NCBI GenBank assembly: GCA_038373885.1
Contig: JAWZYV010012265.1
Span: 1-64,000 of the forward strand
DNA from: Cheiracanthium punctorium
Taxonomy: Eukaryota; Arthropoda; Arachnida; Araneae; Cheiracanthiidae
Length of the DNA stretch: 64,000 nt
Direction of reading: 5' to 3'
Part shown: piece after piece, positions 42,900 to 56,215 of the stretch
Layout: every line of letters starts with the position of its first letter
Position numbering within the stretch: position 1 is the stretch's first letter
The notes under the pieces: model-generated
Seen by the model: the letters and a program-made list of their open reading frames with translations, nothing else
The model's database searches: none
Told to the model about the DNA's origin: nothing
Position numbers and translations under genes: made by a program

Positions 42900-45149
42900 C
42901 ACAAATATGCATACATTTTATTAGGATAATCTGTTTAAAGCATTGTCCAGTACAATTGAAAAGTATAAAATGTTTTCGGTTTGCCAGTTTGCTGCTCATC
43001 TGTGTGTCGACATTCCAAATTCCGTAAATATGCTTTGATGGGTAACGATTACTGTCTTATGTTCTTTACTGAAAACTTCATACTTATTAGATATAATTGT
43101 TCTGCTGGAACCCAAATAGCGTAAATAATTGTAATAGTTGTAATAGCGTAATAATTGTCATACGTTATTGTTCATTGAATAATTATTTAAAAATTGCTTT
43201 CATAGCGTTATTCTTTTCTGAAGAAAGTAAAATAAGTAATTTTATTTACAGTTTCGTAGATCGTTCAAGTGTGCTTGTGACTCTTCGTTTGCCTGTATGC
43301 TGTGCTCCACTCCAACTTCCATAAATTATTGTTTGCATTGTTAAAAATTTTTATAAATGTTATTGACATTTATGTTGGTGAATTGTCAAGGAATAATTGT
43401 GTGTTTGGTATATTTATAACTTTAAGCTATATAAGAATTTATAAATCATTTACTATAGCACTCAGTCCAGGAACTTTTTGCAGGGTTTAATTAAACTAAA
43501 CACTTTATTCAAGTTTTCTCAAGTTCAATTTGCGATAGAATGTAAAAAAAATACAGTGACATTTCTGGAAATTATTTTATAATCTATGAATTTCACATGA
43601 TTTATTTTATTTAAACCTCATTTGAAATCATAAGGCCTACTAAAAGAAACTTTAAATTTATACGTATGACTCAAAATCATGCCTTTTAATCTTACTGAAA
43701 AGGAAATTTTTAAAAGAAATTTGATACTTTCCCTTCGAACTAATAACTGGGAGCATACCGCACAATTTTTGTTTCTGAGTAAGAAAGCAATTTTATTTCC
43801 TGAAGTTTGGGCGTAGAACTACTAATTTTTTTCTTTTTAATTTCTTACTTTCTACTAGAATTAGATACTGTAACTCTAAACATTTAAAAATGATGCAACT
43901 ATTTTAAAAACGTAAAAGTAGAAAGTAAGTTTCTGGCGATGATGGTTAAATTCAGATAAAAAGCAAAAGTTTTTTTTTTTTTTTTTGAGTCCCAAACAAT
44001 TACATTTTCAAACTCTGAGTTAACTCTGAGAATTACTTAAAATGAAACAGAATTTCAAAAAATTCAAAACTGCTCGACTCGTGAAGTACACATTGCATTA
44101 TATTTATTAAACTGTGTTTGTATATAATGTGACTGCAAAATTATGACACAAATTTATTTTTCTTTAAAAATATACAGATAACATATATGTCGTTGACACC
44201 TGAACATTCGTTGTGTTAACATATATTACTGAGAACATGCGGGGAAATCTTTCTATTGAGCTATCTTGTGGCGCAATGTATTAAAGTATGAGACTTCAAA
44301 TACAGTTATCCCATGTAAAATGGTAAGTATTCCCGTCTTTGTTACGTATCCATTGTCAGTAATTCATGCATCGTTAGAGGTTAATTAATGATAGCTACAT
44401 ACACAGTTAGAGCAATCGGTTATTTAAAAACTGATTATCACACAAACTACTTTTAACTGGAACAAATATTTACTCTTTGGAAGTACTTGCGCTAACAATG
44501 TTGATCTGCATAAGGGCACCCCATAAATTATTGATTCTATAACCGCTTAGTGTCCTAATCGGGCCCTAGGTAAAGTTGTACTTTGATAGTGCAAATACAG
44601 TATTGGCCAAATTGTTATAACAACATTTTTGTTTGTATTAATTATTTAACAAAATAGAGGGGGGGAAATATGCTATAAGAATATTTATGTGTTATATGAA
44701 CATTTTAGAACTTGGTAGGGGTCTCTTTTTCCTTGATTAGGGATTACATATATATATTAATGACTATGTCGTTTTATTTCTCACCCCCTTTATTGAAAAT
44801 TGTATAAAAAATGTGTCCCAAAAAAGCGACATAAATATTGCGACATAATTTTACATATATTTAAATACTTTTAGTTCACAACAGCTTTAATGTATTGTTA
44901 CAATATTTCGTAAGCTGTAGAATATGCATCACATGTATTTTTCTATACATAGGTTACAATCATAAAAAATTCAACATAGGGTTACCAGGCGAAATACACG
45001 AAAGATGATAGATAAAATGACATAATCAATTAATATAGTTTTAATATGGCAATCATGAAACTAAAAAATTAGGGGGGTTCAGGGGATCTCCCCCTGACGA
45101 GGCTCAAACAGCCGAGTTTTATAGATATATTTGCAGTATATATTGTGTT
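42900..45149. other. Non-coding stretch
   Basis: No genes recognised. A T run at 43970-43986, a 12-bp inverted pair (CTTACTTTCTAC / GTAGAAAGTAAG) about 60 bp apart near 43850-43927, and a G-rich GGGGATCTCCCC patch near 45080 are the only structures seen. Confidence 0.5.
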
Positions 45150-45406
45150 GGCGGAAAATGAAAATTTGTATTAAAAAATTAAGATTCTGGTTGCTCATCG
45201 AGTTTATTATTGCTTACATTTTTCTTTGGAACAACAGTTAAAATTATATTTAAAATTTGAAGCTGTAATCATACTTTGTAGACAAATTTTAAATTCAAAA
45301 AGTTTTACTGATGTTTTATGATAAATTTAATGGATAAAAAAAACTGGATAAAACGGTGAGCAACCAGAATCTTATTTTTTTTAATACAAATTTTCATTTT
45401 GCTGCC
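45150..45406. mobile_element. 257-bp MITE with about 45-bp TIRs
   Basis: The left arm starts GGCGGAAAATGAAAATTTGT. The inverse of the right arm starts GGCAGCAAAATGAAAATTTG. Both continue to AAGATTCTGGTTGCTCA. The interior is AT-rich and non-coding. Target duplication not clear. Confidence 0.75.
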
Positions 45407-46469
45407 TAAATGCATAGCATTACTTATTTCATAAGCCAGAAGCCCTTTCCCACGATGTTCGCGATTGAACCAATACATGTATTTCTAGAACGCTTTTTAA
45501 ATCCGGGGGGGGGGGGAATTCATTTAGGATTCACGATTAAAAATATGTAAACAATTTTCTATACACTGTGAAATTATCTGTTAGGAAACTTTTTAAATAA
45601 AATATTTGTTAATAAGAAAATTAACATACTATTATGACTACATCTATAATATGCTGAAGAAAAGTTTTAAATATTTTAACTTAACTAAATATTTCTTCTT
45701 TCATACAGAGTGATAGTATTTTTTTCTAATGAATATTATTCGTTTCTAGTAGGCTAATTAAATATGCAGTAATTATTTTAGTTAGCGTGGACTTCGATAT
45801 AATTTCAAATTTAAAAAAAATTAATCGCAATTCGGACACGAGTAGATGGACAAACGGATTTAATGAAAATTTTTCAACTTGGTTAACACGTGTCGATTAG
45901 TCATTCTAACCCTCTCTTGTTACAAATTAACTTAAACATTTTAACGAATTATACACCTATGGTAAACCATTATCTTCACAGTTCTGCTGAACAACGCTGT
46001 GTTTTTAGTTTCTCTAATTACTGGGGTTATCGGTAAAATCTTTCACTTTCGTCTCACTGCCACACGAGTCGCATGTAGGTACATGAGGGCGACGCCCTTA
46101 TACTTGTCACTACGATAAATGACTCATACAATGAAGGCTGGCAGGCACGCGTTGCTATTGAACAGATACAAAGGTAGCGGAGAGCAAATGATATATTTAA
46201 AATCGTCACCTGCATTAAAAAAGAAAAATCTCTATTGAGTTGTAGTATATAGAACATTTATTTTCGAATATGTGTGCTTGGTTGCAAGAACATGCTTAAT
46301 TTCAGGTCGAATTAAGTGGACAACACACACAGGTTTTACTATCTCATAGAAAGGAAATTTAAACAGCCACAGGCAGACACAGGGAGAAAAGATTTTCTGG
46401 GGTACCTAAAAAGTGAAAAAGGTAGAATTTCCCACAAAAATTCTTGATTTATTGACATCCAATTGTTTA

Positions 46470-46640
46470 AAAAAAAATTGGGGGGGAGGGGGGGAGCCTC
46501 ATGGCCCGCTCCCTGTCTACTTCAGTGGCCTGGGGATTGAGTGGAAATCGAACCCACAACCTTAACCTTAAGCTTAAGCGATTAGCGTGGAGGAGGTTTG
46601 TGTTGTTATGACAAAGCTACTCGTGGACTATCTGTCTAGA
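46470..46640 (-). mobile_element. Weak tRNA-derived SINE candidate
   Basis: The minus strand contains GTGGGTTCGATTTCCAC, a complete T-arm (5-bp stem, 7-base TTCGATT loop) that doubles as a B box. No good A box is found at the expected distance upstream. It may be an old SINE head or a chance T-arm; I found no second copy in the window. Confidence 0.35.
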
Positions 46641-48944
46641 ATGGGGGGTGCCTTGGACAAAAAACTTTCTAAGGGATTCTCACGCGTATTCACGTTGCAT
46701 CTGGATAAAACAGACTAATACTCCGGACTTTTAGATCGATAGCTACGCGATGGGCCCGAAACCGGGACCTACACACACTTGGCCATGTTGAGGCCCAGCG
46801 TGAAGGAAAACAGGTCCTTAGCCTCCAAGACACTGGTACTTCTACTTTTAAGACCAAATTCAAAAATAAGGAAAATGCGCAACAAAAAACTGGTTTTTGC
46901 AGGTAACCTTAATTTAAAACTCTGTTAAACAGCACACATAAAATACGATATTGCAAAACGACTGTTTCAGGTGGCACAAAAGGTATACCCATCTTTAGAT
47001 GCAAGAAATCTCCATTATCCACGCAGACAGGAAGATTAAAACTCAAAATAAAGAACACAGAAAAGAGTTGCCGTATGGAAGAATCGAAAAGTAAAAAACC
47101 AGAGAAAATAAAAGATAAGCAATGTAGGAGGGGTCGAATAGTTTAGCAAAAACATTGATTTTTTAATTTTATTTTTAATTTACTTTCTTGTTTTACAGTA
47201 CAAGACAAAATTTATGTATTACTTTAGTGAAGTTTGTAGGATAATTCTCTTTGTCTTAAATAATGTACGTAGTACTTACAACTATCCCCCTTGATAGAGG
47301 GATATTCAAAAGAAACTTAGATTTATGCTCTATTAAAATAAATACTTCAGTGCCTTACTTGCTTTAATCGTCTGCGCTCCCATCATTGGAAAACTTTGCC
47401 GATTCCCCTTCTGTGCCCGTCATTGCTTCCCAGCTTGTGAAATGGCCAGCTGTGGCGCATGCAGATAGCATTCAAAGATCCGAGTCGGAAAGCAATGGTA
47501 TGGTGAGCATGGAAGGGGAATCGCAGCCCATAAATTGCAAAGATGGGTGTAATAGGTTAACTAATCATTAAGCTGTTGTGTAAGCACAAATAGGATAGTG
47601 TCCTTAAAGCGTTTTAAAATATGGATATGATCATGATCTCGTTTCGTTTAATGAGATTTTTTTTTTTTGAGAGGGTGTGTATTTTTTAATGAAATAATAT
47701 TTTCATAGTGTAATTAAACTAGCCAGGAAATTTCAATTAGGGAAGAGGTGGGGGATTGAAAAAGCAAAGCACATTTAGCTTAAATCTAAAGAAAAGGGTC
47801 CCTGAAGGCAGTCTTATAATTATAAAAATACATATATAAACTTTTTTTGAGGAGAGGGGGGGCGAAGAATACTGATTTTGTAACTGTGTTTTTGTGTTTC
47901 ATGTTTGATCGCCACGTATTACGTATTAATGAGCCAGTAATTACGAGTGTTCCAACGATCAAAAAGTACTGTACTAGAAAACCATATTTCACCCGTTAAA
48001 ACACATAATTTCTTAACGCCTATCGTCACAAAGACAAAGCCGATGAGATTCCCCTTTTGTTCCCAGTTTTTAACTGCTTTCGAATGCCAATGCGAGGGAG
48101 CAACGCAAGACACAGGAAAGGAATTGATTACTAGAGCCGTTAAGATAGATATATTCTATCCGTAACCCCAACCATAAAAGCATATTTTTTTCTCGCTTAA
48201 AATGAAAGAGACGCAGAAAGAATTTGTCAAGGCTATAAAAATGAGACATTATCGTGTTCAGTAGGCATGCAATGTATTATCATCCAACTGCATTCTGCGT
48301 CTGTGATTGTTTATAAAAACAAATGAATAAAGATTTGTGGGGCAAAATACCTCATATTTTCTCCCTTCTCGTTTATGACATACTTGCATACATAAGCATG
48401 CAAATGCCTCTCACCCATAGGTAGGATGCTATTTTAAAATAATATATTCCTTCTTTATTACGCAAAATTCTTCTCGACACGTCTATAAAAAGATTTGAGT
48501 GGCAAAATAAATGAATACACGCACTTTGTTAGTCATTTAGCTGACTGCTTATATGTGTTTATGTGAATTACAGTCTTGGAAAAAACCCACTTTCCCAAAG
48601 AAAAAAATCCGAACAAAAGAGCGGTTTTAGGATTAAATGCTTAATGCTGTGCAAACAAAAGAAAGGTATTTTATTTCGATAAATGATCTTGTTATAGACA
48701 GTAATTTTTGGAGTTAGATGTTCATCTACGTACCAGAACAGAACCTAAATTTTGAAAGATCAACAGCGGTATAATTTTTTTAGCATATGTTTGAATTTAA
48801 AATATTTTTAAAAAACTTTTATTGATTTTCGAAGAATATTACGAGTTTCAAACCACCAAAAATAACCCTATTAATGTTAGAAAAGGTTTAAACTTCAAGC
48901 CATAACTCCCGAACTGTTGAATGTTTTTATGGATCCCCCCCCCC
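46641..48944. other. Mostly non-coding; one unusual open frame at 47386-47571
   Basis: The 61-codon frame at 47386-47571 has even composition (Ser, Glu, Val, Asn) unlike the poly-Phe/Lys frames elsewhere. It starts MENFADSPSVPVIASQLVKW. I recognise no domain and cannot tell an exon from chance. The remainder is AT-rich with no paired repeats found. Confidence 0.35.
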
Positions 48945-49153
48945 CCAAAGAGCAGGCACTTGCTCGTCGAGCATTCGCCACTAGCGAGGCCCAAAATTAC
49001 TGGCTGTTTTATTATGGGAGCACCCAATGAGCGGCCAGGGATATCCCCATGAAGATACGGACAAGTAAACAGAACACCGTGCCCATGCTGGAAATCGAAC
49101 TCGGACCCAAGATGTGATAAAATGATTTTTAGCTACTAGACGGCCTGGGTGGC
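48945..49153 (-). mobile_element. tRNA-derived SINE, copy 2
   Basis: On the minus strand a tRNA-like head contains GTCTAGTAGCTAAA (A-box region) and GAGTTCGATTTCC (B box). It is followed by GCATGGGCACGG, ACTTGTCCGT and a CATTGGGTGCTCCCATAATA body, ending near GCAAGTGCCTGCTCTTTGG and a G run. Same family as 39985-40196 but clearly diverged, so the copies are old or from different subfamilies. Confidence 0.75.
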
Positions 49154-49159
49154 AAAATA

Positions 49160-50855
49160 TTGAATGTATTTTATTACATAGTGTGTGTGTTTTAAAAATA
49201 ATCTGTGAAAACGAAGCCAAAACATAACCATTACACTTTTTTTATAAAATATTTTTTTTTCATATTGATTGATAAATTATTTTTAAAAAGAAATCATAAA
49301 TAGGAATATACACAAATTTTATCTTCCTTAGAATCAGCATACTTCAAAATGACAGTAAATAAATTTTATTTTGATTTTGACCAGTATTTTTGAAAATCTT
49401 AACTAATACAGTCAAAATTCAAACTCGGGGGACCATATGTTTGATAATATTTTCTGCGCTTCTTTCTAATTTATTTAAAAATGTGTTTTTAATATTCCCT
49501 CAAAAAAAATTATTACTATGCTATTCGGATTCTTTGATTAAATGTTGATGCATAACATTCGAATTAAAAAAAGAAACATTTTTATTGCGTCCCTCTATTA
49601 TAAACAAACCGACAAGGAGGGGGGGGGAGAAAGATAAAGAAAAAACTTCTTAGAAAGAAAAAATATGATAATCCTATTTTAAGCCCATCTCAATCTGTAT
49701 AGGCTATCTGATCAATAATGTGTGAGGCTCTTCCTAATATACTAGACTGCCGACTAATATTTCCTCAATGTTATTTCGTGTACAATAGATGTTATAGTTC
49801 CCTGAATTTTCTATTGCTAAGAAACGTATATATTTTACCAGCTACCCTGCTACTACAGTTTTTACGTAAAAGGGACAACCAAAGCACTCTCCAGGCCGTA
49901 AGTTCGGGTAATTTCACTGACTGAATAATCTGATCCTTCTTGAGAACAGGGATTCTTTGGAGTGGCTCCAATCAATCTCTGGAGCAGTTTTTGAATGTAT
50001 TCATAAGATTGACTCTAAATGACCCAATTTTTGATTTACCTTTCCTTTTCCTCCTGAATACTTAGCACCTCTGAAAATCTGTTAGGAACTCCGGGGGAAT
50101 TTTCGACCCCTCATATTTAGCATGCTGCTTTGCGACGCCTACCTAAAGGCTTTTGGCTCAGTGGAAGGTATAAATTGCTACTCTTAACAGAGTGTGTCAA
50201 CTGGTTTACCGGAGCCCTCTGGTTTAATACTTTTTTGTGTTCGAATTTACTTTTTAAATAGATTCAGATAAATTATTCAGATAATTGAGTTTTATTCGGT
50301 AAACGGATGAAGAAAAATAACAGTTTTAAAAATCTATCCTTTAAAAAAAAAAAAAAAAAAAAAAACAAGTTTTCAAGTTGAAAAAGTGCCGTAGTCTATA
50401 ATTAGTGAACATGCTTAGTAGAAAAATTTAATAACTAAGTTGGGATCTTCGAATTCGGAATCCAATACTTGTCAAACGGGATACCACAGGTTACAATATG
50501 TCTTAATAAATTTGTGCAAAGCTGTAGAAATTTTTAAAAACATTCGATGCCCTTTGAACATGAAACATTACCATTACTTTCATTTAGTAATGCTAATTCT
50601 TCAATTTACCTACTTATTTTGCATAAATATACAATACTTTTGCCGATGATTTTTAAAATTGTGGTAGCACTTTCAAGCACAGAGTTAATTTCACACTTAA
50701 ATTTAGCCATTTTAGAATTAAAATTGCCATTTTAATTCTAAATTACGATTGCCAGGTAAATTCAAAAAATCGTCGTGGTAACTGCATATGTTTAATTATC
50801 GCCACCTTGGCAAGAGTCGGGGCATTAAAGTAGGAATCAACCCAAGAAAGACAAA
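49160..50855. other. Non-coding stretch
   Basis: Nothing recognised apart from a poly-A tract near 50343-50364 and a short G run near 49618-49628. Confidence 0.5.
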
Positions 50856-50859
50856 CACG

Positions 50860-51075
50860 GGACACTTATGGATTATGATGCACATTCGAAACAATATTTA
50901 AAACGGTGAAGTATAGTTGGAATATAATTAGCGAAGATTGTAAAATAGTTTTAGTCGGCGATTTTAAGATAGATTTCAATTCCAAAGATGGGTTTTATGG
51001 AACAAGGAAGAAAAATACGGCACTCATGAATAATGATACACTTTCCAACTTAATGGAATAAGGAAGAAAAATAAG
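50860..51075 (+). pseudogene. Endonuclease (EEP) fragment, third copy
   Basis: EDCKIVLVGDFKIDFNSKDG at about 50930-50990 keeps the Asp of GDFN but has Lys for Asn. The nucleotide sequence is nearly the same as at 40912-40970. The downstream segment TGGAA(C/T)AAGGAAGAAAAATA is duplicated at about 55-bp spacing (50998 and 51053). No other part of the domain remains. Confidence 0.65.
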
Positions 51076-53839
51076 GACGACGCATAAATTATGACACGCT
51101 TTTAATATATAGCACTATAGTGCGTATTTAAAATCTAAAAGTCTTTTAGATTTTCTTACTTTTTTTATTTATTTATTTTTTGTACTGATTTTGTTAAAAC
51201 ATAAGTTCCGTGTTTTGCTTTGGAATACAGTTTCTGACTTTTTAATATGAAATCAGAAGTTTTGCTAGCCCATATCTGAATACATAAACGTTTAGAAATT
51301 AAAATCATGTTTTAAAAAAAAAGGGCAGATGTATTCTTATACATTTGCATAATACTTTAGATTCAGATTCTGAACGCTTGGTTTGAAATTTCTCTTCACG
51401 AAACAGGTATTGAATAATTTTTTTTAAATAGTTACCGAGCTTTACACAAATACAAAATTTAATTTAAATTAACTGCTTGAGTGTGCAAGATTTTAATTGA
51501 ATAAACATCAATTTGAAAAAGTATTTTTATACATTTATTTCAAATTTTATGTTTTAACTTACTTAACGTTTTTTTTAAATATAGCGCATTTATAATTTCG
51601 TTTTCGAATGAAAAATCTTAAACGGAATAATTTGTGATAAAATAACGAACAATTTAATTATTCCACATACAAAATTATTCCTTTTCAGTATTTCATAACT
51701 TAAAAAAGTGTTGCATTCAACTTATGATAAATTTAATTATGCTAATTTTATTATTTTTCCAATGCACATTTCTACATTATATTCATCCAATGTGCACTTC
51801 GTACCTCTTGACATTAAATATGCATTAGGTTAAAATTCATTTCATTGGTTAAAACATTATTATTACTCCAACTGTACTTTAAAACAAGAGAATTCATATA
51901 TATATTTTTTACATTGTTCCACATAAATTTTCAATTATTTTCTATATTACTCATATTTCTTAATTTTAACAGTAATACTTTTGTATAAAAGAAAGAATTA
52001 GTTTTCTGAGACTAATTAATAAAGAGTAAAAATCAAATTAATACGCTAATGATTAAGACAATTATTTGAAATAAATATTTTTAAACATTTAAAATTTAAC
52101 TAAGTACAATTTGACTTTACTGAATTTTCATGCATGCAAGTTTTGATAATCTATTATATTAAATCAATATTATTTACAAGCTGCATTAATACACATGTTT
52201 CATTTATTACTCTTTAATGATTTATCAAGGCAGTTTTCTAAAATTGAAGATTTCTTTATTCCTTCGCCTTTTTTAAAAATTATTATTTCCTTAAAATAAT
52301 TAACACATTCTCACCAAGAAAAATATTTACATTTAATTAATACAATTTTTTAAATTTTTAAAATTCATCTTCCCTCTCACTGAATATTTTATGTAAATTC
52401 AAACTCACCAGTGGCCAAATAAATAGAGCTCCATTTTAAGCTTTTAAGTCAACTTATCTAAATTTTCCGTGATATTAAAGGTCCATAAAATTCACCGCCC
52501 TTATGATTCGGCCCGTTTTATAAAAGCGAACGGTTTTAAGAGTTACCCTTATGAATAACCCAGAGAAAAGCAGTTTTTGGACCCTTACTTAAATTTGTTT
52601 TCCTTGCATGAAAAGTTTGCGTGCTTTCTCCGAAAGAAAATATTAGAAGAAGTTGGAGAACACAATATATAATAAGCAGACACACTAGCACAATCTTATT
52701 GTAGTATAGTCGCTAGTTAGAATTCAAAAAAATATTTATTTTTAAAAGAATACTAGCAGTTAAAAATATTTTCAATGGAAAGCGGTATGAATAACTGGTG
52801 CTTTTATAACAATGGCGGTAAAAAATACAAAGAAGACCAGTTTATGTTTATCTAAACAAGCTTTTCATGAATCGCTTCCCAAAGAAATGATTACGCATGA
52901 AAAAATATAAATGTAAAAATATTAGAATAAATAAGAAAGAATGAATTTCATGTAGGAAGTATGTAGATTCATGTAGTATTTCATGTAGTATTTCATGTAG
53001 ATGGTAAGAAATTGTTGTGCCCGTGGTGGCACAGGCACTCTTAATAATCTATGGAAATATTGCCAAAAATACTTCATTATCATACACTGTAAAATTTGGA
53101 ATGTATACATATTTACAGACATTATAAATATATAAAAGTGTTAAAACGCATTTATTTTATATTTTAATGCACAGCTGGATACAGATTACACACATATATG
53201 ACATCAATGGTAGATATTTTAAAATTGCGTCAGGTCTAATGGAAGTTGTCATCTGTTGGAAGTTAAATATTATGGATGATCATGGATAATATTTTGATGC
53301 TGTAATAGAGATAGAAAAATTTCTTAAAGTATTAACATAAATATAGTTGAAATTGTTTGATTAAATATATGAAATCTTACTCTACGTTCGATTTTACCTT
53401 TCCTATATGGTTATCTAAATAAATGATAAATTCTCTTAATAAACTCACATACAATGCTAACATTTATAAAATATGGGAAATTATTTAATTTTAAATACAA
53501 ATATACTACATATTTATATATTTGTGATAGTGTGTATAAGGTTATCATAACTTACTTTATATTTTTTTTAAATTTCCATATTAAGAATTTTAACCATGAA
53601 AACTTTTTCAGATAACGATTTGGTCTTCGTTTACTTTTTCTATTTCATTCCAGTAACTTCAAAAGCATCGGTTATTCAGCTCAACACACTTTTCTTTTAA
53701 AATGTATCATTTTTTTTTCTTTTTTAATATGTAAGTGAAGTTAAACTAAAGTATTCAAATTACTTTCGTTTGAAAGAAACATTAACTTTTTGATTGAAAA
53801 TATTCCATAGTATTACCAGCTGATTAGTCGTTTTTTAAA
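51076..53839. other. Long, very AT-rich non-coding stretch
   Basis: No gene, SINE or paired terminal repeat recognised. Short tandem repetition of TTTCATGTAGTA at 52975-53000. Confidence 0.55.
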
Positions 53840-54445
53840 GGGGATGTAGTACCTTTACGCTCCCAAAAACTCAATTTTTCAAAAGAAATTTTTTTAAAAG
53901 AACTCAGACTGTTAGGAACATTTTGAAACAAACCACATCGAAAGAAAACGAAAATTATGCTCGCAGGAATTAAAAGCGTAAAAGCTAGCATGGACTAAAC
54001 CTGTAAACGCAGTGAAAAGGATTTTCCCAGCTTCTGATTTTTACACATTCCCACAAAATTTTTAAAAAAGTAATGAATGGAAAGTTATGAAATTTTACAT
54101 GTACGTTGTGCATATAGATCTTTATTCTCTGAACTTCAGGATTGATAATGGGGCATAAAGATTTTATTTTATCACATGATAAACCATAATAATTTTTAAA
54201 AATTTCAGAATAATAATTAATAATTTCAAAAATTTGAAAAAATCAGAAACTGAGAAAATTAAGTTTCTTTACACTGTGTTTAAAGGGAAAATCCACGATA
54301 GCTTTTACGCTGTTAATTGCTGCTGGCGTAATTTTCTTTAGATTTCAATGCAATTTATTTTAAAATATTTTTAATAATCTGAATTATTCTTTAAAATTGT
54401 TTTTTTTTAATCGACGTTTTGGACATTTAAAGGTACAATGCCCCC
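53840..54445. mobile_element. 606-bp MITE-like element with about 190-bp imperfect inverted arms
   Basis: The left end is GGGGATGTAGTACCTTTACG. The inverse of the right end is AGGGGGCATTGTACCTTTAA. Inner arms share AGCGTAAAAGCTA(G/T)C(A/G)TGGA and CTTTAAACACAGTG-like blocks. Identity is only moderate, so it is old. The centre is AT-rich and there is no coding. Confidence 0.65.
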
Positions 54446-54944
54446 TAATAGCTAGGAGAATCATGAGGAGAACAGATTATTTCCTAAAGAATACAGATAA
54501 AGCCTAAAAATCCCACTGGGATTTTTTTCTTAAATCATATAAATTCACAGACAAGCTGCGTCATACATTGCTATATTCAAGATTTATCTCGTTTTCAATA
54601 TCCATATTCCAACAGAAACTTTAAATTTAAATTTGAAGTGTAATGTGATTAACACAGATTCATTTTATTTTCATGAAATATTCTATTGAGAATAACGCAA
54701 ATCACTTCGTTTTGTATGTAACGACAATCTAATTTATAATGTAAGTGAAACAAATGACATATGTAAATTGTTGCCTTCTAGAAGTGGTGTTATTAAAACG
54801 GATTTGTATTTGATAGAGAGTCTCATTGAAATATTTATTGAAGTGATGTATCTTTAAACTTGAGTTCCAGGTAAAAATAAAAATAAAATAAGTAAAAATG
54901 CGGGGAAAAAAAGAAGTGCGGTCGTTTTAAAAGTTCTGCATACA

Positions 54945-56215
54945 CTGGAAAACAAAAAATCTTTGTTGTATTTAATAAATGTTGTTGGTTATACTTTCAA
55001 AGGAGTAATTTTTTTGAGTCGTTAAAACTTTCAATAAATCATACAATCAAAAATAACACTTTCATTTAAAAAAAAAAAACACATCATTTCAAAAATAACA
55101 CATTCTCGGATATTTTGTTGAAACAACATAATTTTTGCTGATTGAACAAAATGTTTTTGTTGATTCAACAAAATTGTTCAGTTTAAATGGGGCAAAAAAT
55201 TTTTAACGATAGTGACCAAAATATTTTTTACCTCGTACGCTAATGATTTCAGACGCAGTTTCAGCAACATGTACATAAAATAAAATAATGTTACAACTAG
55301 AGAAAATCAGACAAAAACACTAATTTCAAGGTTTAAAGTTGAAAATAATTTATGAAAGGTTTGTGTTTTAATCGAAATAAAGAGGTGCACCGAAGTGAAA
55401 AGTATAAATTTCATACGCTAAAAAAGTATTTTGTTGAATTTAACAAAACGTCTTTGGTTAACCAGTTTGTTAAACAGTTTAGTAACTTCATTTTGTTGAT
55501 TCAACAAAAATTTGTTTGATTTAACCAAATAGATTTAACAAAATGCCGTTTTGAATTATAGATTTAACGAAAACCTTTTCGTTGAAACTCGGAGCCAATG
55601 GTATTTGAAATCATTGAACAGATTATTTACACATGCGTCAAGGACTGAAGCGCGCGCATGAAAGAGCCAAGCCAGAGAGAAAGGAAAAACCAGAACGTAC
55701 AAAATTTGAATAAATAGTATGCATACTTATTTTATTACGAATACAAATGTGATTTTGGATTGTATTACCAAGTTTTTGTATGGGAAAAAAAACTGACTTT
55801 TTCTAATTTCTAGATTTATAAAAACACTAAACTAAAAATATGAATTTTGATGAATAGATAAATTATTTAGTCCTATCTCTACAACTTTCAACCAACTGTT
55901 TGCGGATTAAAAAATATAACAGTTAAATCAGCAAAATAAATTTGTTGAATCAACCAGCACAACACCAGTTAACAAAGAAATTTTGTGATTCAAACAAATA
56001 ATTTTGTTGATTTTAACCAAATAATCGATTTAAACAAATAGCTTGGATGAATTAACAAAATATTTGTTAATTTTAACCAATATTGTTTGGTTAAACTGAT
56101 AAAATATTTTGTTGAAATAACCAAATAATTTTAACAAAATTCTTTTACCAAAACTTCCGTTCGCGCTGTTTCAACCGGAAAATTTTGTTGATTTTTGTTG
56201 ATTCAACAAAACTTT
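54945..56215. repeat. Region dense in degenerate AACAAAATTTTGTTGATTC motifs
   Basis: Many copies of TTTTGTTGATTCAACAAAA, its halves and its variants (AACCAAATAATT, GGTTAAAC) occur in both orientations, clustered at 55110-55180, 55430-55560 and 55930-56215. The left boundary CACTGGAAAACAAAAAATC and the right CTTTTCTTTTCAGAT are loosely inverse. It may be a MITE built of internal repeats. No protein signal. Confidence 0.6.

Noticed and set aside
43970..43986. T run as a polymerase III terminator
   Set aside because: No upstream promoter boxes; T runs are common throughout the window.
45064..45130. G-rich GGGGATCTCCCC block as an element end
   Set aside because: Short hairpin only; no partner end found.
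46735..46790. GGTCCCGGTTTCGGGCCC as a B box or tRNA T-arm on the minus strand
   Set aside because: No A box or further tRNA structure at suitable distance.
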